A stretch of 64,000 bases of DNA from contig CAKOHK010000005.1 of assembly GCA_934085595.1 (NCBI GenBank), forward strand, positions 45,522-109,521. Direction: 5' to 3'. This stretch comes from an uncultured Bacilli bacterium. GTDB lineage: Bacteria > Bacillota_I > Bacilli_A > RF39 > UBA660. The position numbers and the translations under genes were made by a program. Below, piece after piece: positions 27,130-34,125 of this stretch; the stretch's first letter is position 1, and each line of letters starts with the position of its first letter. The notes beneath the pieces were generated by a model that was not told the origin of the DNA, did not search any database, and was given only the letters and a program-made list of their open reading frames with translations.

Positions 27130-28842
27130 CTACACCTCTTCCCCCTTTAGTATTCTTTTAATAATACCAGGTTCAATATTATTAAGCACATTAAGTATTA
27201 ATTCAAGACTCTTCTTATATTCACCATTTCTAAATAAACGAGTACTTTCATTAATAGCATTCTCTACTTCTTTATATGAACTTAAATATCTATTTCCATA
27301 TACTATAACCATCTCATTCATTCTAGCAGTCTTAATCGTATCACTAGTAGTTTGATATAACTTAAGTGCTAAATCAAGCGCAGTATCAACTCTTAAATTA
27401 AGAGTCTTAATAGATATAGGTTTCTTATCAAGTTCACGTACTATCTCTCTAACCGCATCCTCTGCTTCCTTAAGTTCAACATAAAACTTTCTAGGTATAA
27501 CAGGTAAATCATAATCTTTAATCTTATGTTTAGAGTCATTAATAATAATCTTAATATCATTAAGTTGATCACGAGCCCTACTCTCATCTTCCTTAAGACT
27601 ACCTAAATTCTTAAGAGTAATCTCAAGTTTATCTTCTACTTTACTAAGATTAATCATAACAAGTTCACACTCATTATCAAGCTTAGAATAAGGCATAACT
27701 TTAATTAAACTTCTATCATTAACAAGTTTAAAATCATCTTTAACTTTAATAAGTTCTTTATTTATTTCATCTATCGTATGTATTTCTTCATCTTTTAAAT
27801 CATATACATCTTTTAAATTATCTATCTCAGCATATAATCTCTTAATAGTACTAGTTAATTTATTAATTCTCTCTGTTGTATTAATAAGCCCTCTCTCATA
27901 ATTATTCTTACCATTCTTTTCATTCTCAAAATCATTATATAAACTCTCAAAATAATCAGATAAAGTCTTTAAATCAAATATAGAATTCTCTAAATTAAGT
28001 ACTTTAAGTCTATCAAGTATTTCATTTATCTTTTTATTAGTTTCACTAATATTATAATCTATATTTAAATATTCTATATTATAACCATCTCTAGTCATCT
28101 TTTCACTAACTCTTTTAATATCATTCATCTTCTTAGGAAGTAATACTTTAGCCATCAATATAACTGTAGGAGCCTCATCTATAACCACTTCCATATTATG
28201 AATCATATCATCAAGAACTTTGACTATTTTAGATATCTCTTCATATTCATTATTACTTATCGCAACTTCAAATCCACTAAATAATTTATCTATATTTTCA
28301 AACTGTAAATCTATTCTAGATGCTATATCTTCATAATCATCTTTATTCTTATTATATTTAAATATTATATCCCTATAAACACTCTTAAGCTTAACAACAG
28401 CACTTCTATTTCTCTCTTCACTTTCAGTAAGACCCTTAATCTCATTCAAAAGCTTATTACACTTAGCCTTAAGATGATATATTAAAGTCTCTATATTAAC
28501 TATTAACTCATTACAATCTTTATATCTCTTCAAAGCATAAGCATCATCAAGTTCAACTATCTTATTAGTAACATTATCAAGATCAATATTACTAATCTCT
28601 TCAAACTCTTTCTTCCATCCATTAATAGTATTAGAAAGTTTCTTATTATTAGCAAGTTTCTCAGCCTTATTAAGTTCAGTAATTAAACTTACTGGAACAA
28701 TCATATTCTTTTCAGTAGTAAGCCTATCAATCGCACTTAAAATACTCTTTTTCTTCTTCTGTTTAAGTAATATAAAAACAACAAGTAATATTAATAGTAA
28801 ACCTACAAAAGAACATATAATTATTATTGAAGTCTTATTCAT
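27130..28842 (-). CDS. ezrA: Septation ring formation regulator EzrA
   Basis: 570 residues from the ATG at 28842 (RBS GGAGGAT); the frame extends further upstream without an RBS. One N-terminal TM helix (about 4-26), then an almost wholly helical, spectrin-like cytoplasmic part, close to the usual EzrA length. EzrA links FtsZ to the membrane and wall synthesis at the division site. The gene is immediately upstream of ftsK, giving a division pair. Identification rests on overall architecture and recognisable sequence style rather than on a short motif. Confidence 0.85.
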   Translation of the reverse strand: MNKTSIIIICSFVGLLLILLVVFILLKQKKKKSILSAIDRLTTEKNMIVPVSLITELNKAEKLANNKKLSNTINGWKKEFEEISNIDLDNVTNKIVELDDAYALKRYKDCNELIVNIETLIYHLKAKCNKLLNEIKGLTESEERNRSAVVKLKSVYRDIIFKYNKNKDDYEDIASRIDLQFENIDKLFSGFEVAISNNEYEEISKIVKVLDDMIHNMEVVIDEAPTVILMAKVLLPKKMNDIKRVSEKMTRDGYNIEYLNIDYNISETNKKINEILDRLKVLNLENSIFDLKTLSDYFESLYNDFENEKNGKNNYERGLINTTERINKLTSTIKRLYAEIDNLKDVYDLKDEEIHTIDEINKELIKVKDDFKLVNDRSLIKVMPYSKLDNECELVMINLSKVEDKLEITLKNLGSLKEDESRARDQLNDIKIIINDSKHKIKDYDLPVIPRKFYVELKEAEDAVREIVRELDKKPISIKTLNLRVDTALDLALKLYQTTSDTIKTARMNEMVIVYGNRYLSSYKEVENAINESTRLFRNGEYKKSLELILNVLNNIEPGIIKRILKGEEV

Positions 28843-28909
28843 ACAATATCCTCCATAATATATTTTAACATATTTGTATAACAATTTGTAGAATTATTTG
28901 TTATTTTGA

Positions 28910-28944
28910 AAAATAAAATCATAATACCTAAAAATATTATGATT
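28910..28944 (-). terminator. Hairpin after the truncated leader gene
   Basis: AATCATAAT (minus, 28944-28936) pairs with ATTATGATT (28925-28917), followed by TTATTTTT on the minus strand. Confidence 0.6.
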
Positions 28945-28947
28945 AAA

Positions 28948-29280
28948 TTATATTAATTTATTATAAATACACACTATAACTAATTCTTCTTTCTGAATCT
29001 CGTTATAAAGTTTCTGCCAACTTAAAGTATAATATGCTTCTTCATTACCAGTATTCACTACAGTAATAGTTTTAGTCATGGTCCATCCCGGTTCTATATT
29101 AGTTGCTTTTACTTCTTTTCCATCAGTATATTTAAGTTCTAACTTTGTAGTATCTACATTAATAGTCTCAGCTACATCATTACCACTAACAGTCTGGCTA
29201 AAATACGCATAAGTAAGTCCTACTGTTAATAAAAAAATTGCCACTAATATACTTGCAAACAAAAACTTTTTACCTTTCAT
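28948..29280 (-). pseudogene. Truncated copy of the BspA-like gene's N-terminus
   Basis: 110 residues from the ATG at 29280 (RBS AGAGGT). The first 100 residues are nearly the same as the N-terminus of the protein at 5033-7099 (signal peptide LTVGLTYAYFS, then NDVAETINVDTTKLELKYTD) and the DNA is also highly similar. After NEIQKEELVI the frame runs into unrelated sequence and stops within nine residues (VCIYNKLI). The TasA-like domain is cut short, so a functional product is unlikely. Promoter, leader and RBS are conserved, so it is transcribable. It could be a deletion remnant or a donor for recombination. Confidence 0.75.
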
Positions 29281-29306
29281 ACATGTACCTCTATTCTCTA
29301 TCAGCA

Positions 29307-29337
29307 ATTATACAGGCACCCCCCTCCCCCATGTCAA
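29307..29337 (-). promoter_or_regulatory. G-rich-spacer promoter, second copy
   Basis: TTGACA (29337-29332), spacer of 19 bp containing G5-A-G6, TATAAT (29312-29307). It matches the promoter at 7126-7157 in boxes, leader and RBS, but the G run is broken by one A, which should damp slippage. Confidence 0.75.
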
Positions 29338-29338
29338 G

Positions 29339-29367
29339 TTGACTAATGTAATTATTTTTGATATACT
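29339..29367 (+). promoter_or_regulatory. Divergent promoter of the two-TM protein gene
   Basis: TTGACT (29339-29344), 17-bp spacer, TATACT (29362-29367). Its -35 box is one base away from the -35 box of the minus promoter, forming a near-palindrome TGTCAA-G-TTGACT. Confidence 0.75.
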
Positions 29368-29392
29368 TTATACATGTTTAAGGGGTGAAACT

Positions 29393-30139
29393 ATGTTAAA
29401 CAAAGACATAATAAATAATTTAACTTTAAAGATGAAAGATGAAGAATCATCATATAATAAACTTGGAGAAAAATATGATGCTGAAACTGACATCGAAAAG
29501 AAAAACGAAATAGTAGATGAAATGCTAATTGTAAAAACAAACTACGAAGTAATAAGAGCTGATTTAAAAAGATATTTTGATGCATGTTTAAGTTATAGAA
29601 AAGCTATGGAAGCATCCTATCCAAAAGATCAATTAGTTGAATTATTCGTTAGAATTAAAAGATATGAGAATTATTTAAATGATAAATATAAAATGAACTT
29701 AAAACATAACGATGTTGATAAAAATAAAGCTGAAGCAAATAATTCTAATAAAGAACCAGAAAAAGAACAAACTGAAGAAAAAGATGAAAGCAAAGACAAG
29801 CCACTTGAAAAAGGCAAAAAGTTCAATGTTAAAAGTGTTGTAAAAACTGCTAATAAAGTTAAATCATATACCGGAAAAGGAATATTATTAGCAATAACTG
29901 CTTTACTTGGAATAATCAGTTTAACTTCAGCAGTTAAAGCAATTTCACTATTAACAAGTGGAACATATTGGGTTAAAGCTATATTAGGTGGTGCTGTATA
30001 CGGATTTCCTGCTTATTTAACTGGAAAAGGAGCTGTACTTTGTGGTTCATTATTTAATGCAAGTAGAATTGATATTGATACACTTAAAAAACAAATAGAA
30101 CAAACAAAAGCACCTAAATCTAAAGGAAAGAAAAAATAA
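29393..30139 (+). CDS. Hypothetical protein: charged N-terminus and two C-terminal TM helices
   Basis: 248 residues from the ATG at 29393 (AAGGGGTG upstream); the in-frame ATG at 29345 lies inside the promoter and is rejected. Residues about 1-110 are helical and charged, 110-150 an acidic Lys/Glu linker, and about 160-225 two hydrophobic helices (LLAITALLGIISLTSAVKAI; WVKAILGGAVYGFPAYLTG). No family recognised. Its leader TTTAAGGGG resembles that of the genes at 48007 and 57161. It faces the truncated BspA leader gene across back-to-back promoters. Confidence 0.65.
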   Translation: MLNKDIINNLTLKMKDEESSYNKLGEKYDAETDIEKKNEIVDEMLIVKTNYEVIRADLKRYFDACLSYRKAMEASYPKDQLVELFVRIKRYENYLNDKYKMNLKHNDVDKNKAEANNSNKEPEKEQTEEKDESKDKPLEKGKKFNVKSVVKTANKVKSYTGKGILLAITALLGIISLTSAVKAISLLTSGTYWVKAILGGAVYGFPAYLTGKGAVLCGSLFNASRIDIDTLKKQIEQTKAPKSKGKKK

Positions 30140-30142
30140 CAT

Positions 30143-30176
30143 AAAAAAAGTTGATTTCAAAATCAACTTTTTATTT
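30143..30176. terminator. Bidirectional terminator
   Basis: AAAAAGTTGATT (30145-30156) pairs with AATCAACTTTTT (30161-30172), flanked by A and T runs, between the converging gene at 29393 and tsf. Confidence 0.85.
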
Positions 30177-30183
30177 ATATTAA

Positions 30184-31053
30184 TTACTTAATTTGACTCA
30201 TTACTTCTTCAGCAAAATTATCATTTCTTTTTTCCATACCTTCTCCAACTTCATATCTAGTTAAAGATACTAGTTTAGATCCATTATTAGAAAGATAATC
30301 TTTAATCTTAAGTCCTGAATCTTTAATAAATGCTTGTTCTTCTAAAACATTTTCTTCATAGAATTTATTAATTCTACCTTCAACTATTTTTTCAGCAAAC
30401 TCAGGTTTTTTACCTTCATTAATAACTTGTTCTTTAATAACAGCTTTTTCATGTTCTAAATCTTCTTCAGGAACACTATCTATAGTAGTATATAAAGGTC
30501 TCATAGCAGCAGCTTGCATTGCTACATCTTTAGCAGCCTCACTATTATCTCCCTTAACAACTACAAGTGAAGATATCTTACCACCCATATGAATATAAGA
30601 ACCAAAAACTTCTCCTTCGTTTAATGTAACACGTACAAATCTTCTAAGAGAAATCTTCTCTCCTATTTTAGCAGTAGCATTAACTATTAAATCATTAATA
30701 GTTCCATCATTAGTATTTAAACTTAATGCTTCTTCTAATGTATTAACATCACTATCTAAAATAGTATTTCCTATCTTATCAAGTAATTCTTTAAATTCAT
30801 TATTCTTAGCAACAAAATCTGTTTCAGAGTTTAATTCAACTACTACAGCTTTATTATCTTTAATATATATATTTGTTAAACCTTCTGCTGCAATTCTATC
30901 TTGTTTCTTAGCTGCTTTAGTAATTCCTTTTTCTCTTAAAAAGTCAACAGCTGCATCCATATCTCCATTACATTCAGTAAGAGCTTTCTTACAATCCATC
31001 ATTCCAGCACCAGTTTTATCTCTTAACTCTTTAACCATTTGAGCACTAATCAT
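30184..31053 (-). CDS. tsf: Translation elongation factor Ts
   Basis: 289 residues. The N-terminal UBA-like module (VKELRDKTGAGMMDCKKAL) and the core motifs ELNSETDFVAKN and GSYIHMGGKI are classical. It recycles EF-Tu-GDP. It follows rpsB by 11 bp in the conserved rpsB-tsf operon, and the hairpin at 30143 ends it. Confidence 0.97.
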   Translation of the reverse strand: MISAQMVKELRDKTGAGMMDCKKALTECNGDMDAAVDFLREKGITKAAKKQDRIAAEGLTNIYIKDNKAVVVELNSETDFVAKNNEFKELLDKIGNTILDSDVNTLEEALSLNTNDGTINDLIVNATAKIGEKISLRRFVRVTLNEGEVFGSYIHMGGKISSLVVVKGDNSEAAKDVAMQAAAMRPLYTTIDSVPEEDLEHEKAVIKEQVINEGKKPEFAEKIVEGRINKFYEENVLEEQAFIKDSGLKIKDYLSNNGSKLVSLTRYEVGEGMEKRNDNFAEEVMSQIK

Positions 31054-31064
31054 ATATATCCTCC

Positions 31065-32027
31065 TTATTTTAATGATGAAATTAATTCATCTTTTTTCAT
31101 TGTTGAATATCCACTTACACCTTGTTCTTTAGCTAATTTCTTAAGTTCACTAACAGTCATAGTACTATAATCTACTTTTTCTTCTTTAGTTTCTTTTTTA
31201 ACTTCTTTAGCTTCTACTTTTTTATTTTCTTTCTTTTCTTCTTCATCTACACTAAATACTTTAGTTTCAACTTTATTTTCTTTGCTTTCTTTATTTTCCT
31301 TAGCTATTTTTTGTACTTCTTCTTCACTAACGAAATCTAATGTTTCAAGTCCATTAGCTTCACATACAGCATTAGCAAGTACTCCTAAAACTACTTTTAC
31401 GCTTCTAACAGCATCATCATTAGCAGGAATTGGAAAATCTACATCATCTGGATCACAGTTTGTATCAACAATTCCAAATGTAGGTATATGTAATCTCTTA
31501 GCTTCACGAATAGCATTAATTTCTACTCTTGGATCAACTACAATAACTGCTTTTGGAAGTTTATCCATTTCTCTAACTCCACCTAATAATTTTTGTAATT
31601 TAGCATATTCTTTTTCTATTTTAGCAACTTCTTTTTTAGGTAATAACTCAAATTTTCCACTTTCTTTCATAGCTTCAATTTCAGCCATTCTCTTAATTCT
31701 TTCTTTAACTGTTCTAAAATTAGTTAAAAGACCTCCTAGCCATCTTTCTGTCACATAGTGACTTTTACATCTAACTGCTTCTTCTTGGCAAGCTTCTTTA
31801 GCTTGTTTCTTAGTACCAACGAATAAAACTTTACCACCGTTTTCACATGCTTTAAGAAGTTCAGCGTAAGCTTCTTCGATTTTTTCAACAGTCTTTTGTA
31901 AATCAATAATATGTATGTCATCTCTAGCTGTAAAGATGTATTCCTTCATTTTAGGATTCCATCTCTTAGTTTGATGTCCAAAATGAACACCAGCTTCTAA
32001 TAAATAACTTTTAGCAACAACTGCCAT
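31065..32027 (-). CDS. rpsB: Ribosomal protein S2 with C-terminal extension
   Basis: 320 residues against a usual 230-260. Residues about 5-230 are S2 (LLEAGVHFGHQTKRWNPKM, FVGTKKQA, RWLGGLLTNFRT, VDPRVEINAIREA). After the S2 core there is a Lys/Glu-rich linker (about 240-285) and a final 35-residue unit, TVSELKKLAKEQGVSGYS then KKDELISSL, which reads like a Rho-N/SAP-type helix-extended-helix nucleic-acid-binding motif. First gene of the rpsB-tsf operon; strong AGGAGGAATG site. Confidence 0.95.
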   Translation of the reverse strand: MAVVAKSYLLEAGVHFGHQTKRWNPKMKEYIFTARDDIHIIDLQKTVEKIEEAYAELLKACENGGKVLFVGTKKQAKEACQEEAVRCKSHYVTERWLGGLLTNFRTVKERIKRMAEIEAMKESGKFELLPKKEVAKIEKEYAKLQKLLGGVREMDKLPKAVIVVDPRVEINAIREAKRLHIPTFGIVDTNCDPDDVDFPIPANDDAVRSVKVVLGVLANAVCEANGLETLDFVSEEEVQKIAKENKESKENKVETKVFSVDEEEKKENKKVEAKEVKKETKEEKVDYSTMTVSELKKLAKEQGVSGYSTMKKDELISSLK

Positions 32028-32068
32028 AATTCATTCCTCCTTCGTTTTTTTCTTCTGCTCATATCTCT

Positions 32069-32110
32069 TTTAACTTAACACACTATAGTGCACTAGATAA
32101 GTTAAATCAA
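32069..32110 (-). promoter_or_regulatory. rpsB promoter with inverted repeat
   Basis: TTGATT (32110-32105), 17-bp spacer, TATAGT (32087-32082). A 9-bp inverted repeat (TTTAACTTA at 32106-32098; TAAGTTAAA at 32077-32069) and an inner CACTATAGTG palindrome surround the -10. This could be an operator or part of a leader structure for S2 autoregulation. Confidence 0.6.
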
Positions 32111-32181
32111 TAAGCATGTCTTTTTTCTTAAAGCGTTCTTATTGTATCATAAAACCATTAGAAAATAAAGCATTTTTATAT

Positions 32182-32205
32182 AAAAAAAGAACAAAAATTG
32201 TTCTT
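32182..32205 (-). terminator. Terminator of the secreted cysteine-rich protein gene
   Basis: AAGAACAA pairs with TTGTTCTT (minus strand, 32205-32188) followed by seven T. Confidence 0.75.
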
Positions 32206-33469
32206 AAATACACGTAATATCAAATCCCGCTATCATTCCTATTACTTTAACAAATGTTGGAAGTAATAGTATAATTGCAAGTACTATTAATAATTTAACA
32301 AACTTACTAAGTGCTTTGGATAAAGCAGCATTATCTTTATTCATAATAGCAGGTATAAACATTATCATACCAAGTACTAATGTAAGTATTGTAGATCCTA
32401 TTTGTATTATTTTTCTAGCAGTTCTAATTAATTTAACACCAGAAGCACCTAAAAACTCTTCACAGCTCTGCCCAAGTTCTCCAAAATTAAAACTTGGAAA
32501 TGTAATAGTACCATTATTAATATCAAAATAATTATCATTATCAACAGCAGTTTGATCATCTTTAGTTACACCAGCTGACTTTAAAGTACAAACATCAAAT
32601 TTAGATTTTGTAGCAGTTGGTGATAAATATTTAATACATAAATCATTAGTCATACCTGAATTATCAGTACATAAAGTACATTCTATATTAGGACATTTTA
32701 TATTACCATTACTATCTGTAGTAAAATGTTTTTTAGTAACTTCATTTCTTACAGAAGAATAGCTACCATTTATTTTAAGTTCAGTAAATTTACTATTAAT
32801 AGCTTCTCTATCAGCAGTATAAGTAACTTTACCAGTAGAAGCACTATAAGTTAGTGAAACAGGTCCATAATTACAAACTTGTTGCTTAGTTGAATCAATA
32901 TTTTCTACATATGTATATATAGGTGAAGTATTAGAATTCTTAAATACAGGATTTTTAGAATTACTAGCAATAGTCATCTTATAATATTTTTTACCCCAAG
33001 AAGTATATAAATCATCTTTTTCAAAATTAATCTTTGGACAACCTTTAATAAACTCTTTATAAGTAAAATAAGCAGCAGCACATGGATTAACAGTACTATA
33101 TCCATTACTAGACATATTAGAATCAATCCTAAAAGTACTAGCCTTATTAGAACCACAAAAATGATATTCACTTGTACCCTTAGCAGCAATAGGAACTACT
33201 TTTAATAAAGATTGATTAGAACTTTTATCTTCATCCCCAGCTTTATATTTTCCAAATAACACAACATATTTATAATATGTATCTCCATTTTGATAATTAT
33301 AAGCACAAACAGCATGATATTTATCTGTATCAGCCATAGCCTTAGCCCACGATTTTACTTGATCATTTGTAATATCAGTATTAGCATCCAAAGTAACATC
33401 TGCTTTAACATTAAAAATAAACATCACAAATGAAAATAAAATAATCATCATATATCTAAACTTCTTCAT
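32204..33469 (-). CDS. Secreted Cys-rich protein with C-terminal two-helix (pilin-like) membrane module
   Basis: 421 residues. Sec signal peptide (about 1-23), an ectodomain (about 24-345) with many cysteines, including a CPNIECTLC cluster, and a C-terminal pair of hydrophobic helices (about 352-418) separated by a short charged loop (MNKDNAALSKAL). The helix pair aligns by eye with the N-terminal pair of the CHAP protein at 3337-4215, including LLPTFVKVIGMIAGF against LVPTILNLVTGVIGF. I do not recognise the ectodomain. The disulfides suggest surface exposure. Monocistronic, with its own promoter and terminator. Confidence 0.7.
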   Translation of the reverse strand: MKKFRYMMIILFSFVMFIFNVKADVTLDANTDITNDQVKSWAKAMADTDKYHAVCAYNYQNGDTYYKYVVLFGKYKAGDEDKSSNQSLLKVVPIAAKGTSEYHFCGSNKASTFRIDSNMSSNGYSTVNPCAAAYFTYKEFIKGCPKINFEKDDLYTSWGKKYYKMTIASNSKNPVFKNSNTSPIYTYVENIDSTKQQVCNYGPVSLTYSASTGKVTYTADREAINSKFTELKINGSYSSVRNEVTKKHFTTDSNGNIKCPNIECTLCTDNSGMTNDLCIKYLSPTATKSKFDVCTLKSAGVTKDDQTAVDNDNYFDINNGTITFPSFNFGELGQSCEEFLGASGVKLIRTARKIIQIGSTILTLVLGMIMFIPAIMNKDNAALSKALSKFVKLLIVLAIILLLPTFVKVIGMIAGFDITCI

Positions 33470-33490
33470 ATATAGCCTTCTTTCACATTT

Positions 33491-33519
33491 ATTTTATCAT
33501 TAGAATACCTAATATGCAA
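33491..33519 (-). promoter_or_regulatory. Promoter of the secreted Cys-rich protein gene
   Basis: TTGCAT (33519-33514), 17-bp spacer ending TGA, TAAAAT (33496-33491). Confidence 0.65.
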
Positions 33520-33594
33520 CATCATGTTTACACTATTTTTTATTAATAATAGAAAAATACTAATATTTATAGTATAATAAATATGGTGATTTAA

Positions 33595-34125
33595 GTGGGA
33601 GAAATATCATACAAAAATAGAGGTATGTTTTTAGAAAATATAATTAATGAATCTAATACATATTATAATAGTATAGATAAATGTTTAATATATAAAAAAC
33701 CTACTCCTATAAAAGTATTAAACGTATCCTATCCATCTAATAAATCACACCTTATAGATAAAGCTGTATATATGGATATATCAACTCTTGATTATAATGG
33801 TATTTATAGAGAAAAATATATTGAGTTTGATGCTAAAGAATGTCATAATAAAACTTCATTCCCTATTGAAAATATCAAACCTCATCAAATAAAACATATT
33901 AGAAACGTTCTAAAACAAAAAGGTATAGTATTTTTAATAATATTTATGAATAATGAGTTTTATTTATTACCTGGAGATAAATTAATTAATTTTATTGATA
34001 ATAACGATAGAAAATCTATTAAATATGAAACTTTAAAAGAATTATCTATTAGTATTAAAGAGAGTTTTACTCCAAGATTAAAATATTTAGATGCAGTAGA
34101 TGAAATATATTTTAAGGAGATGTAA
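33595..34125 (+). CDS. recU: Holliday junction resolvase RecU
   Basis: 176 residues. YKNRGMFLENIINESN, then KKPTPIKVLNV, STLDYNGIYREKYIEFDAKE (catalytic Asp/Glu/Lys region), TSFPIENIKPHQI and a C-terminal LKYLDAVDEIYF all follow RecU. The start is taken as GTG at 33595 because the conserved NRGM region lies just after it and an upstream ATG is cut by a stop; the RBS is poor. RecU and PBP1 adjacency is a Bacilli hallmark, and the stop here overlaps the PBP start by 1 nt. Confidence 0.92.
   Translation: MGEISYKNRGMFLENIINESNTYYNSIDKCLIYKKPTPIKVLNVSYPSNKSHLIDKAVYMDISTLDYNGIYREKYIEFDAKECHNKTSFPIENIKPHQIKHIRNVLKQKGIVFLIIFMNNEFYLLPGDKLINFIDNNDRKSIKYETLKELSISIKESFTPRLKYLDAVDEIYFKEM

Noticed and set aside
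31282..31758. 158-codon open frame on the plus strand
   Set aside because: It is antisense to rpsB, a certain gene, has no RBS and reflects codon bias.
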